Assembly (NCBI GenBank): GCA_022059125.1
Contig: JAEUWY010000006.1
Span: forward strand, 2,294,001 to 2,358,000
Direction of reading: 5' to 3'
DNA from: Corynespora cassiicola
Lineage: Eukaryota > Ascomycota > Dothideomycetes > Pleosporales > Corynesporascaceae
DNA length: 64,000 nt
Below the pieces are notes generated by a model. That model made no database searches. It worked only from the letters and a program-made list of their open reading frames with translations, and was not told where the DNA came from. Positions within the stretch are counted from its first letter, which is position 1. The number at the start of each line of letters is the position of its first letter. A program made the position numbers and the translations under genes. Of this stretch, positions 38,391-51,993 are shown in pieces.

Positions 38391-38831
38391 TGTTAAAGCT
38401 GTGCTACAGGCTATAAGCAAGACTAAAAAATAAGTAGCTGCTTAGATTAATTTTTAGAAATAAATACTAGTAAAGTTACGTAAGTAAAACGAGATGCGAT
38501 ATACTATATAAGTATCTATATTAGTAATAAAACATAATAAGTTAATAGTTAATTCTAAATAATAGATTTGCTAATAAGGTAAATATAATTATAAAGTATA
38601 ATTATGTAAACTATATACTTATATAGTAACCGCGTTTATCTATATTTATTATAAGCACTTACTATTAGTACTTATAAGCGCTTATTTTACTAAAACATAA
38701 ACTCTAAATTTTTTTTTTTTAATTATATAATATAGTATAGCAGTTTTTTTTTAGGCGCGTAATTATATATATAATTAAAGCTACGCTTTTAATATTACCT
38801 ACCTAAATTCTTCTAAAACTGTATTATAATA
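38391..38831 (-). repeat. 3' LTR of the minus-strand Gypsy2-family copy
   Basis: Starts TGTTAAAGCTGTGCTACAGG, the reverse complement of the Gypsy2 LTR end. Differs by transitions throughout. Confidence 0.85.
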
Positions 38832-41800
38832 CTATCTCTCTCTTCCCAGAATTTGTTTTTAAATTATATAACTAATTAGTAGTTTTATTTATAAACGCCG
38901 TTACCCCGCGTTTTATAAGTATAACTAGTATATTATATTTTCTAACTTTTAAGCACGTTGTATTTATTTTACGTCTAAAATTTATCGCGTAAATATTATT
39001 TCTTTTTTTTATAATAAGTATTTTGCTTTTAGTTAAAATTACTTTATTATATCTAATTTTTATTTAAAATATACTAAATATACTAAACTTAGTCGCCTCT
39101 GCGTAAGCTTATTATAAAAATTACTTAACTGTACTCGTAATAAGTATTAAAAAAAAAAAAAAAGTTATTAGTACAGATAATATTTTAGTTAATATAGAAT
39201 AAAAAAATATTAAAGCAGGCTGAAGAGCGTGCGAAGAAAAAAACGCTTTATTTAGTATTAAAAATAAAAAAAAACAGTAAGTTAGATATTGTTTAATTTA
39301 TAAACTGTTCTGCTGCTGATGCTCTAGTTAGATTTTCGCCTATAATATAGTTTATAATAAACTTTATTAATTCTGTTATTACTTCTGTTAGTAATAAGCT
39401 TCTAGTATTAGATTTCTAATTACTTTTAGAAAATAAACTTTTTCTTTATAAATAAGTCTTCTCGTTCTAATCCCGTGTAGTAATAGATAATATATTTTTT
39501 TTAATATTTTTTTAGCAGTTGCTAATAATTTTATAGATTTTTTTCTAGTTTCTAAGTATTTTTTAAATTAGAGTATTTTTTTTATTTAACTAGAAATTTC
39601 TGGACAAACTATTTATTTTAAAATTTTTCTTATCTAATTTTATAGTAGTCTAGCAGTACTTTAATTTTAAATTTAACTTCTTTTTCTATTTTATAATAGA
39701 AGTATTTTTAGACTAGTATTTTAGTATTAGCAGATTCTAATAGTAATACGTAGAATATTAAGTATATTTTAGTATTAGCAGAAAGTTAAAGTTTGTAGTT
39801 AACTAGTTTTTTTTATTCTAAAATTAAAAATAGTCTAACTTTAACGTAATCTAATTTTTTACTTAATTATATTATTTAAAGATTTTTTATAAAAAGATAT
39901 ACTTTATTTATTTTTTTTAGCTAAGGTGCTATTTTTTATTTTTAGTTAATATAGAAAATAGTTTTACGTTATACTGTCTTAATATTCTTTTATAATTATT
40001 TATAAAGTTTTTATAATTTTTCTAATTTATCTATTATCTAACTTACAACTAGCTTAATTTGTTTTTTCTTAATTTTTAGTAATAAAAAATTTAAATATAT
40101 CCTGTGTAATACGTAATAAAAAAATTACTTTATTATTACTAATTCTCTGTTATTAAATATAAGTTATACTATAAATAGTAGTAATACTTAATTATTCTAT
40201 TTTTAGTTACTATACATCCGTAAATATATTTTTATAGTCTAGTTTATTTTTTCTGTTTAACTGTTTGTCTGTAAATAATATACTATTAATAATTTTTTTT
40301 TAATTTTAATAGCTAATATTAATATTATCTAATAGTTTAATATAAAAAGCTTATCTCTATCGCTAATAATTAATTAAAGTAATTTATAATATCTAACTAC
40401 GCGATTTAAAATAACTTATACTAATTTTAATATAGTATAGTTGTTTTTAAATAGAATTATTTTTACGTATTTTATAAATCTGTCTATAACTACTAAAATA
40501 GTATTATAAAATATTTTAAAAACTAGGTTTTAAGACGTAAGTAGTTTAGTAATAAAATTTATAGTAATATCTGTTTAGAGTTTATTTAGTATTTTTATAG
40601 CTTATAGTTTTCTACACTAAGCGTGTGTACTATATTTATTTTTTTAATATATTATATATTTTTTAATAAACTTTGCTATTTTGTTTTTTAATCTAAAAAT
40701 ATTGTACGTCTGTTATATTAGTTTAATTATTTATTTAATATTTAGATATCTGTGTAACAGATTTTTATAATACTACTAAATAATAGTTTAGTAAAGTTTT
40801 TTTAGTATTTATTAATATACTATTATAATAAAATTAATACTGTGTGCTAGTTTTAAAGTGCTGTTTAGCGCTTACTTAAAAATAGCAGTTTTATTTATTA
40901 ACTTAGTTTCTGCGATATCTGTTTTTTAGTTTAAAGTATTAGCTTTTCTGTTTTCTTTACCTAGTATATAAATAATTTTAAATTTATATTATTTTAGTTT
41001 TTTACTCTATTTAGTATATTATTAGTTTAATAGTTTAGTTATTATAAATATTATTAAATTTTTATAATTTAAATATACCGTAAGTTCCAAACAGCTTTCT
41101 ATATAAATTTTCTAGTATTTAAAAAAGTTTATAATAGTAAGTAATTCTTTATTATAAATATTATAATTTTTTTTTAGCTCTGCTAAACTTTTTCAAATAG
41201 TAAGTAATTAAGTACTATTTACTTTTTTTTTTAGTTAATATATATTTTTATTACTAAATCTAATACGTCTGTCTCTATACGTAAAAGTTTTCTACTAGTA
41301 AAAAATATAAAAACTAGTAGTAATATGCTTACTTCTTTAAGTATTTTAAAAGCTTATTATTAGTTTATATTCTATTTAAATAGTACGTTTTTTTTATTAA
41401 CTTTATAAGTAGTAGTATTTTTTTTAAGTAGTAGTTAATAAACTGCCTATTAAAGTTACAGAATTCTAAAAAAAATTATATATTTTTAACATTTTTTAGC
41501 GTTAGCTAGTTTTTAACTACTTTAATTTTTTTTAAACTAATTTTAACTTTATATTTTTCTATAATATATTCTAAAAATTTAACTTTTTTTTTATAGAATT
41601 TATATTTCTCTAGTTTAAGTTGTAGTTCTGCTTTTTTTAAATATTTTAGTACTATTTATATATACTAGATATATTTTTTAAAGTTTTTAAAAAAAACTAA
41701 AATATTATTTAAATATATAATAATAAATATTTAATATATCGCAGGTGCGTTAGTAAAACTAAATAGTATTATAAAATATTTATAGTACTTATACCGCGTT

Positions 41801-43371
41801 TAAAATGCTGTTTTCTATTTTTTATTTTTTTTATATATATTAAGTTATACGCGCTTCGAAGATCTAAAACTATAAATATCTATACTTTAAATAGTCTATT
41901 TCTAAGTTTTTAAATATTTAGTAGTAGATATCTATTTTTAATTATAATATTATTAAGTTTTTTAAAATCTATATATAACTGTAAAAATCTATCTTTTTTA
42001 GAAATAAAAATAATTAGATATTCTGCCTTTAACGTTAATTCGCGTATAAATTTTTTTTTAAAATTTTCATTAAAATATATTTATAATACTATAAGTTTTT
42101 TTTTAATAAACTGTAAATAGACTTAAAAGTTAGATATTTTTTTTAGAAGGCTATTTCGCAGTTTTAAGGCTAATACTTAAATAATATTTTATTATTTACT
42201 TTTTTTAAAAAAAGTAGTTTTTATTTACTATAATTTTTAGAAATTTTAAAAGTTACGCAAGTTATTTCTAAAACTTTTACTTTTTTATTTAGTAGCTTTT
42301 TATTAGATTTAGTAAAATTAATTTTTTTTCTTAAAAACGTTTTAGTTAATTTTTTACTGCCTATATTATTTAGCGTAATTTTATTTACTATTAAACGCTG
42401 CTAATACGTAGGTTCTAATATAATAGCGTAATTATATTTTATAAATAAAAGCTTTTTTTCTGTCTAATTAATATACAGATTATACTTTCTAAACTATAAA
42501 AGTCTTAAAATAATATTATAGATAGCTATATCTAAAATATTAAAGGTAATTTTTTTCTAGTGTTTTTAGATATTTATAGTAGTATATACTTTATTATCTA
42601 CTATTACTTTTTTTTAGTATTTTCTTTTTATTCGCGATATAAAGTAAATAAAGTTACTTTTTAGTATATATTTTTATTTTACTTTTTTTTACAGCCTGCT
42701 GTAAGATATAGTTATATTAAATTTCTATATCTAATAGTATTTTTATTTAGTATTTATTAAGCTTAATAAATAGTTTAACTAAACTCTCTAAGTTAGTAGC
42801 GTAAATTTATTAAAGTTAATTTTTAGTACTAAATATTATTCTAAAAAAAACTTATTACTAAATTTATATAAGTGTGTTTTATTCTAGTAACGTTCGTAAT
42901 TTTTGTGTAAGTATAATTACTAAAAATTTTATATATATTTTTTATTAACTAATATAGTTATTACAAAATTTTTATTTTTATTTATTTTAAAAAAGTGCTG
43001 TAATTATTATTTGTTTTATAAATAAGTATTATATATATATATTTTATAGTTAAACTACTAATATTTATATTTACGTAGTTTAGATAAAAACTAATTTACA
43101 GCTATCTTATCTAAGTAGTAGATTTAATACTAATTTTTTTAATAAAAAATTTATAAGTAGATTACGTGCTTCAGATTTTTTAAGTTTAAGTAGTATTACA
43201 GTTTTTATATATTTTAGTTTTATAAAAAGCTTAAAACTATATTTAGTTCGCTATTAGAGTCTAGTAGAACTTTTAGCTTAATTTCTAAATTCAGTTAATT
43301 AACTTATTTTTATACTTTAAAACTGTATTATTATCAGCGTTTTTCTAAGTTTTAGTTTTTTTTATCTAAGT
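38391..43371 (-). mobile_element. Gypsy2-family retrotransposon, minus-strand copy, interrupted and heavily RIPed
   Basis: Its left end is a 441-bp LTR (38391-38831) that is the reverse complement of the Gypsy2 LTR. Next comes pol in reverse (3' region about 39130-39500, integrase about 40050-40700, reverse transcriptase about 41450-42050 with a YLN-type active site), then sequence colinear with 45600-45860 reversed up to TATCTAAG at 43371. There a pogo-A element interrupts it at a TA. The rest, including its 5' LTR, is not clearly recognisable beyond 51994. Confidence 0.8.
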
Positions 43372-43768
43372 TAACGTAAAGGATAAGCGAGTCGCCTAGA
43401 CAAGCGAGTTGTCTACTTTTAAGTACTTCAGCGCACGCATAACTACCTACTTAGCCACTTTTAAAAAATACTATAATAAATTAATATAAAGAGTAACTAG
43501 AGTAGCTATACTGCCTGTTTACACGTATAAGAGTTATACTCTTACTTTTTACAGCGCGTATAGCGCGATTTTACCTGTTAGCTGCTACTAAAGCGAGCCT
43601 TACCCTTACGCGTTTTCTTGTTTAATTACTTTTTAACGTTTTTTTAAGTAATAATCTTAGCCTCTTTAGCTTTTGTTAAGGTCTTTTTACGCTAGATCTG
43701 CTTTTTTTTTCGTTTTGTATACTGTGTAGTAGCTTTATTAGTTTTTTTAAGATCTTTAACTCGCGTAC

Positions 43769-44211
43769 TGTTATAATACAGTTTTAGGAGGACCCGGGCA
43801 GGCAACATCGAGGGCGCGGCTCTAATCATATATGTAATTACGCGCCCGAAGAGAAACTGCTGTGCTATATTACGTAACTAGAAGAGATATATAATTTAGA
43901 GCTTACGTTTTGGCAAAGTAAGCGCTTACGAGCACTAATAGTAAGCGCTTATAATAGATATAGGTGAGCGCGGTTACTATTAAGTATATAGTTCGCATAA
44001 TTATACTCTATAATTATATTTACTTTGTTAGTAAATCTATCGTTTAAAATTAACTATTAACCTATTATGCTCTATCGCTAACACAGAAACCCGTACAGTA
44101 TATCGCATATCGTTTTACTCACGCGACTCTACTAGTACTTATCTCTAAAAATTAACCTAAGCAGCTATTTGCTTCCTAGCCTTGCTTATAGCCTGTAGCA
44201 CAGCTTTAACA
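43769..44211 (+). repeat. 5' LTR of Gypsy2
   Basis: 443 bp, the same length as the 3' LTR; differences are mainly transitions (for example GGACCCGGG versus GGACTCAGG). Confidence 0.94.
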
Positions 44212-44349
44212 TTGTAAATACTTTTTAAAATAAGTACTACTTCAGGATCACGCGCACTCTTAACCCTAACCAGTAGTACTGTTAGTGCTAAGGCCACTAC
44301 TGGTGCAATCGTACAACCTAACACAGCAGATAACAATTCTATCAAAGTA

Positions 44350-45170
44350 GCAACACCTGACCTCTACTATAGAGAACGAAGCAAGCTCGAAGACTGGCTC
44401 TTGCAGCTCGACTTGTTCTTCAACTTCTAAGATAGAAACGTTAAAAAAAAGAAACGCGTTATATTTGCAGCTACGTACATAAAAAGCAAAGCACTTTAAT
44501 AGATTAAACTAGCTCTTATTAAGTATAAGAACGGCGAAGCCAACAACGACGTTAACGAATAAATAGAAGACTTTAACGAATTTAAGAAAAAGATTAAACA
44601 AGTTTTCGGAGTTTCTAATAAGAATACAATTACCGGACGAGCTATCTAATATTTTAAGCAACGGGCTTCAGCTGCCGACTACGCTAATAAATTTTAGTAA
44701 CTATTAATTCTTACCGAATAGGATAATAAAGCACTTATAACGATGTACTGTTAAGGACTTAAACCTAACGTTAAAGAGGAACTTATGCGTTCTGGAGCTC
44801 AGCTCAACACGCTTAAACAACTTATAAATAAGTTTATTAATATTAATTAGAAACTGTACAAATTACGAATAGAACTACGCTAGAACCGGAACTTAAAATA
44901 CGAGCAACGTACTAAACTAAGCTATAGCAAAAAGTACTATAACGCTAATACCGGTAAACAAGTTAAACGCAAAGTAACGTATTTTACTTATAACACTTAT
45001 AGCGACAAACTAATAATTCTTGGTAATATCTAGAAAGCGGGACGAGAAGGTAATAAAAAAAGAAATAATAAGTTTAAAAGTAAGGCTATAACTTGCTACG
45101 CGTGTGGAAAGACAGGCTATATTATAAAAAACTGTTAATTAAAGAATAAGGTTGTTTAACAGCTAAATGT
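44350..45170 (+). pseudogene. Gypsy2 gag remnant
   Basis: Begins with a well-kept capsid stretch near 44345-44430 (VATPDLYYRERSKLEDWLLQ) and ends with a CCHC zinc knuckle at 45094-45135 (CYACGKTGYIIKNC; the Tyr occupies the His position). In-frame TAA/TAG codons between them show inactivation. Confidence 0.8.
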
Positions 45171-46199
45171 ATTATAAACTACTTTAAATAATAAATCCGA
45201 CGCAGACAATAAATAGAAAGTTGTTATAGATAAATTCTATAAAACAGGACTTATCTGCGACAGCGAACTACTGCGAAATAGAGAAACAGAAGAATTTTTT
45301 AATTATGTTTAGTATTAAAACAAAAGCACTTAGACGGAGCCTAAAAGTATTTTTAAGAAAGTTAAATTTAAAGAACTTAGCTTTAAGGAAGAAGAAGTCT
45401 TTCGCGAAGCACATAATTACGAAAACTATTTAAGTAATACTAGTTACGAGTTTAAAAGAAACAGCGATAGCAGCACGCTATCTGAACTCGCACGATTTAA
45501 AATAAATAAAAACTTTAAAGAGATACAAAAATTGGCTGAAGCTTTTAAGAAATATAGAAGAGATTTGACAAGAACGTCTGTATAGTAGAAAGAATTACCT
45601 GTAACGCGTAAACGGTTAAAAAGGCACTACAACTTAGATAAAAAAAACTAAAATCTAGAGGAACGCTAATAATAACGAAGTTTTAAAGTATAGAAACAAG
45701 TCAGTTAACTAGATTTAGAAATTAGGTTGGAAGTTCTACCAGACTCTGACAGTAAACTAAATATAGTTCTAAGCTTTTTACGAAGCCGAAACACGCAAAA
45801 ACTGCAATACTACTTAAATCTAAAAAATTTAAAGCATGTAAGCTACTTATAGATATTCTGCAGAGAAAACTAATACTAGATTTATTACTCGGATAAGGCA
45901 GCAGTAGGATAGTTCCTGAAAAAACTACGTAAATGTACGTAATAGTAGTTTAACTGCAAAACACACGTATACGATACTTATTTATAAAATAAATAATAAG
46001 CGCAATACTTCTCTGGGATAAATAAAAATAAAGAACTTATAATAAATATACTAGTTAATAGAAGATATACGTAAGATTTCTAGTAAACGTGCTTACACAA
46101 GAATTGCGAACGTTACTAAAATAAAAAACGCTTATATAGATTTAGTAACGAGTTTTTTTTAGAATAGCACCTAGCGCCTAGGATTAACTTAAGGCATTA

Positions 46200-49100
46200 T
46201 GCGCTACTAATTTAGAAAACTTAGTTAAGCTACCTGTTAAGCTTAATAGATACTAGATAAAGGTATTATTAGATACAGGGGCTCAGCGTAACTACTTTTT
46301 ACAGCAGGCTGTAAAGCGTAGTAAGGTAAGAACGTATACCTACAAGCGACTTTATTTTCTCTACACAGTAACTAAAAAAAAGATGCTAGAAAAAGTATTA
46401 ATAGATTAAAAAGCTACGACTATTATAGACATCCAGAGACACTAGAAAGAAATTTTCTTTAATATTATAGACACGGCCATCTACGACGTTATTTTAGAAC
46501 TTCTATAGTTTAGAAAGTATAACCTATACATTAATTAGGCAAGAAAGAAGCTTTCGTTTATAGGATGTGATTGCGCTATTATATTAGGACCTACGCATTA
46601 GCAGCGTTTAATAGTAGATAAAATTACGCTAAATAATATAGGTAGTAAAAAATTAAATAAGACGCTTTTAAAAAGAAAGGTTAACTCTGCTAGATCTAAT
46701 AAAAAGCTACTAAATAAAAAAGTAAGAGTTTTAGAAACAACTCGCGTAACTCCTATAATCCCCGAAAAGTATAATAAATAGAAACTATTTTTTTAAGAAG
46801 AGGTAGATGACAAAGCGTTATCTAAGCATCAGCTCTAGAACTGCGAAATAGCTTTTTAGGAAAAAAAGTATCTAACTTTTAAGCCTATCTACAGTTTATT
46901 AGAAAAAAAACTTATAGCGTTACAAGCATACTTTAATAAAAACTTTAAAAAAAGATTTATACGCGAATCAACGTTAGAGGCGGAATACCTAATTATTTTT
47001 GTTTCTAAGAAAGATAGATCTCTACAGTTATGTGTAGATTTTAAAAAACTTAACAATATTACAATTAAGAATAGATACCTACTACTAAATATTTAAGAGC
47101 TTAGAAATAGACTATTTAGAGTATAGATATTTACAGTTTTAGATCTCTAAGGCGCGTACAACTTAATACGCATAAAAAAAGATAAAGAATAGAAAACAGT
47201 ATTCTGGACGCGGTATAGGCACTATAAATATCTTGTAATACTATTTAGTCTTACTAACGCATCTGCGACATGTCAGGCACTTATTAATAATATATTAAAA
47301 GTATACCTAGACATATTCGTTATCGTATATCTAGATAACATTCTAGTCTTTTCTAAGGACTTTAAGGAACACGTCTAGCACGTACGAACAGTACTGGAAT
47401 ATTTAAGAAAAGCAGGACTACGACTTAAACCAGAGAAATGTGAATTCTACAAAGAAGAAGTTAAATTCTTAGAACATATTGTAGGAAGACACGGAGTTAA
47501 GATTAGTTTAAAGAAAATTAAAGTAGTTAAGAACTGGTCTACGCTAAAGAACGTTAAAAATATATAATTTTTTTTAGAATTCTGTAACTTCAACAGGCAG
47601 TTTATCAATTATTACTTAGAAAAGGCATTACCACTCACGAAATTAATAAAAAAGAATGTACTATTTAAGTGGGATACAGACTAATAATAAGCTTTTAAAA
47701 TACTTAAAGAAGCAAGCATATCACTACCAGTTCTTATATTTTTTACTAGTAGAAAACTTTTACGCATAGAAACAGATGTATTAGACTTAGCAATAGAAGT
47801 ATGCATTAATTAAGAAAAAAAAAGTAAATAGCACCCGATTGTCTATTACTTAAAAAAATTTAGCGGAGCTGAAGAAAATTACAACGTTCACGATAAAAAA
47901 TTACTTACTATTATAGACTTTTTTAAATATTAGCGGATTTACGCAGAAAGCTGTTTAGAACTCACAGTATATTCGGACTATAAGAATCTAATAATATTTA
48001 CGACAACTAAACTATTAGACCGACGATATACTAGATAGAGTAAAAAACTAAAATAATATAAATTTAAAATTGTCTATACGCTAGGTAAAGAAAACGGATA
48101 AGCCGACGCTTTAAGCTGAAGAACGGATATTACAGAAACTAAGTTAATAAACGAAGCTGCTATTTTTAAGCAAGCGCTAGACGGCACTTTAAAGCCAGCA
48201 CGCAGTATTAATCTTATTATAACAGTATATTAATAAGTACTAGAAGAACTTTACTAAACTATTATTTAGCAGTATTACGAAAATCTATTGCACGGACACC
48301 TAGGTGTTAAACAGACGATCAAACTGATACAACGAACGTACGACATTTCTGGATTGAAAAACAAAGTAGCGAAGTTTATTAAGAAATATACAACATGCTA
48401 AAAGAATAAGCACAGCACACACGCTTAGTACGGAGAGCTATAAGCTGTAAAAATACTAGATAAACTCTAAACAGACATTGCTATGGACTTTGTTACTAAA
48501 CTACTAACGTTTTATAACCCAGTTTCTAAAGTATTTTATAATACTATTTTAGTAGTTGTAGACAGATTTACGAAGTACGCAGAGATAATTCTATTTAGAG
48601 ATAACTATACTGCACTAGAACTAGCACAGATTATTCTGGATCGCGTAGTTAGGTATTATAGATTATTTTAATTAATTATTAGCGACAGAGACAAACTCTT
48701 TACGTTAAACTATTAGACAATATTAATATCAGCTATCAGAATAAAAAGAAAATTATTAACAGTATACTATTTACAGACAGACGGTTAAACAGAAAAAACG
48801 AACCAGACTATAAAGATATACCTACGGATATATAGCAACTAAAAACAGAATAATTAGGTATTACTACTATTTATAGCACAACTCGTATTTAACAACAGAG
48901 AATCAGTAACAACGAAATAATCTCCTTATTACGCATTACACGGGACACATCTAAATCTTCTATTACTAAAAATTAAAGAAGAACGAATTAAGCTAATTGT
49001 AAGTTAAGTAATAGATAAATTAGAAGAATTACAAGAACTTTACAAATAACTACAGAAGAATATTAAAACAGTATAACGCAAGACTATTTCTTATATTAAC

Positions 49101-49530
49101 CAGAAACGAAAAATGGCACCTTAGCTAAAGAGAGGGGATAAAGTGTATTTTTTTACGAGAAATCTTTAAATAACACAACTAAGTAAAAAATTAGATCACG
49201 TTAAAGTCGGACTATTTTTAATTCTAGAACGAAAGAGACCAGTTAACTATAAACTTTAACTTTCTGCTAATGCTAGAATACACTTAGTATTCTACGTGTT
49301 ACTATTAGAACCCGCCGACGCCGAAATACTAGTCTAAAAACACTTTTACTACGAAATAGAGGAAGAAGTTGAATTTAAAGTTGAGAAAGTAAAAGTATAT
49401 TAACAATTACCTAGAGGACGAGAGTACTTAGTTAAATGGAAAGGTTACTCTAAGTTAGAGAATATATAGGAACTAGAAACTAACCTTAGGAATTGCTTAA
49501 TACTGTTAGACTATTATTAAAAAAAGTAAC
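46200..49530 (+). pseudogene. Gypsy2 pol remnant (protease, RT, RNase H, integrase, chromodomain)
   Basis: A protease-like LDTGAQ stretch lies near 46265-46290. Reverse transcriptase about 46990-47560 has LCVDFKKLN, KTVFWTRY and the active site changed to YLDN (about 47325-47339), followed by a long intact run including KPEKCEFYKEEVKFL. The integrase core about 48480-48820 keeps all three acids (MDFVTKL, ISDRDKLF, TEKTNQT). The chromodomain about 49410-49490 reads EYLVKWKGYSKLEN. Stops correspond to former Gln or Trp codons. The short uninterrupted stretch 48483-48671 is part of the integrase, not a separate gene. Confidence 0.87.
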
Positions 49531-50089
49531 AGCAGAATTAATAAAGTTTATTATAAACTATATCGCAGATAAAAACTTAACCAGAGTATTAGCAGCAGAA
49601 CAGTTTATAGATTAAGCGGCGTCTAACTTGCTATTCTCTTCTATCTCTAATACTAGATAGAGCGCTTTCTTCTTCGCACGCTCTTTAGTCTGTTTTAATA
49701 TCTTCTTATTCTGTATTAACTAAGATATTATCTACGCTAATAACTTTTTATTTTTATTTACTTTTTTTTAATACTTGTTATAAGTACGGTTAAGCGACTT
49801 CTACGACAAGCTTACGCAGAGACGACTAAGTTTAGTGCACTCAGCACACTTTAGGCGAGAATTAGGTATAATAAAGCAATTTTAACTAAGAGCAAAATAC
49901 TTATTATAAGAAAAAGAAGAAATAACGTTTGCGCGACGAATTTTAGACGTAAAATAAATACAACGTGCTTAAGAGTTAGAAGATATAATACACTGGTTAT
50001 ACTTATAAGATGCGGGGCAACGGCGTTTATAAGCGAAACTACTAATTAGTTATGTGATTTAAGAACGAATTCTAAAAAGAAGAGAATAG

Positions 50090-50532
50090 TGTTATAATAC
50101 AGTCTTAGGAGGACTCAGGCAGGCAACATTAAGAGCGCGGCTCTAATTATATATATAATTACGCGCCTGAGAAGAAACTGCTGTACTACATTACGTAACT
50201 AAAAAAAATATATAATTTAGAGCTTACGCCTTAGCAAAGTAAGCGCTTACGAGCACTAATAATAAGCGTTTATAATAGGTATAGGTAAGCGCGGTTACTA
50301 TTAAGTATATAGTTCGCATAATTATACTCTATAATTATATTTACTTTGTTAGCAAATCTATTATTTAGAATTAACTATTAACTTATTATGCTCTATCGCT
50401 AATACGGAAACCCGTACAGTATATCGCATATCGTTTCACTTACGCGACTCTACTAGTATTTATCTCTAAGAATTAACCTAAGCAGCTACTTGCTCTCTAG
50501 CCTTACTTATAGTCTGTAGCACAGCCTTAACA
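50090..50532 (+). repeat. 3' LTR of Gypsy2
   Basis: 443 bp, ends CCTTAACA followed by the CGTAC duplication. Confidence 0.94.
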
Positions 50533-51993
50533 CGTACGAAGTAATATAACTTTATAAGTTAGTATTACAGTACTTTTATTAAACTAAGTAAGCGCTTTAA
50601 TAATAGAAGTAGATAATAAGTTTTTATGCTTTCTAATTCTGTCGCGGATTAACGTTAATTAAGCTTTTAGCTTATACGCGTTACTTAGTGTTTTAGTTTT
50701 TTACTAAGTAGCTTTAGAGAAAGCTGGCGTAGGCGTACGTAGCTTTATATTAAGCTTTAATAGTACTGTTTCTAAGTTATATAAAACTATTTCTGTTTTT
50801 TAGAAGTTTACGCGTATATTACTTTCTGTAAAAAATTATTTAAAGGCTTTTCTAAAGGCTAGCAGAAAGATAGTTTTATTAATATAGTTAATATAATCGC
50901 GTGCTAAGCTAGAGATTTTATTATTATACGCCCGCTTTAAAAGCGAAAAACACTTTATATTAAATAGCTGGAGAAAGTGTGAAGAATACAGAAGTATATA
51001 GAAAGTAATAATTTTGCTTTTTTTGCAGAGATTCTAGAAAGTAAAAAAGTTATAGCTTTTATAGCTGTTAATAATAAAAAGTTAGTAGGTTTCTGTTGTA
51101 TGACTCTGCGTATAGGCGTTAAAATACTCTAACTAATATATTTTTAGCTTGTTTATTATCCAGCCTATCTCGCTAAGTATAATACACTAGCTAAATAGAA
51201 TATTATTACTTTTATACTATGTAGAGAGATAGTGCTTACCCGCAAAGATAATAAAAAAAAGAATTATCTAGCTGTACGCGTTAATCCTCTAAATTACTAT
51301 AGTCTACTTCTAATTACTTAGCTAAACACTTTTTAGTTAATTCTGTTTCTCTAATACTGTGACTACTAATTAAGCTGATATCCGGTCTAGTATAAAGCCT
51401 GTTTCGTTAAAGTTATATATATTTTTATTAGAAATACTGTACTTTTTTTTTATATAATGTAGCAGCTTAAACTAAAAGCGTATAATTTTAGAATTTTTAT
51501 ACAGAATCTGCTGGCGATTCTGCTAGTAGGTTAATTAAACTTAAAGCTTTAGCTAGCGTTTAATAAAGTTGTTAGACTACTTAATACTAATAAAGCCCGC
51601 CTCTCACGCAGTAAGTAACTAATTAGCTATATTACGTATAGTAGTTAGTATAGGCGCGAATCTTTACGAGTCTAGCTTAAAAATATAAGTAATAATTATT
51701 TTTTTTAAGCTTAGTTAGCTATTTTAAGTTAGGCTAGTAATTGCGTCGCGTAGGTTGTCTAGTGCGTTAATTATAAAATATTATATAGGGAGTGCTATAC
51801 GCAGAAGCAGCGCGTCGTACGCTTTAAACTGTATTATTTTTAATAGCTAATAAAGTAAGAATTATTAATACTTCTTTATAAGCAGATTAAATATTTTTTA
51901 GTTATAGTATTGTAGATGTAGATTGCGCGCGCGCTAGAGTACTTAGAAGTAAGCGACTTACTTATCCGGGCGACTCGCTTATTCTTTACGTTA

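Larger units (their letters stand above)
43769..50532 (+). mobile_element. complete Gypsy LTR retrotransposon (Gypsy2)
   Basis: 6,764 bp with two 443-bp LTRs (43769-44211 and 50090-50532), TG...CA ends (TGTTATAATACAG ... TTAACA) and a CGTAC target duplication (43764-43768 and 50533-50537) within pogo-A P6. The purine tract AAAAAGAAGAGAATAG precedes the 3' LTR. It encodes a chromovirus-type gag-pol. RIP is lighter than in the other elements, and a patch after the 5' LTR (about 44215-44460) is nearly free of it. Confidence 0.94.
43374..51991 (-). mobile_element. pogo-A copy P6, best-preserved copy, interrupted by Gypsy2
   Basis: TA duplications at 43372-43373 and 51992-51993. Termini ACGTAAAGGATAAGCGAGTC at 43374 and the inverse ending GCTTATTCTTTACGT at 51991. 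Parts 43374-43768 and 50538-51991 sum to about 1,849 bp, the family length. The minus-strand transposase end is readable: LQ-LFNIKCFSLLKRAY (about 50930-50973) and FFTESNIRVNF, matching the C-terminal part of Fot1/pogo-type transposases, with only a few RIP-type stops. Confidence 0.85.

Noticed and set aside
44157..44345. A hydrophobic 62-codon minus-strand frame (possible membrane protein)
   Set aside because: It overlaps the end of a Gypsy2 LTR and runs antisense into gag; there is no support for an independent gene.
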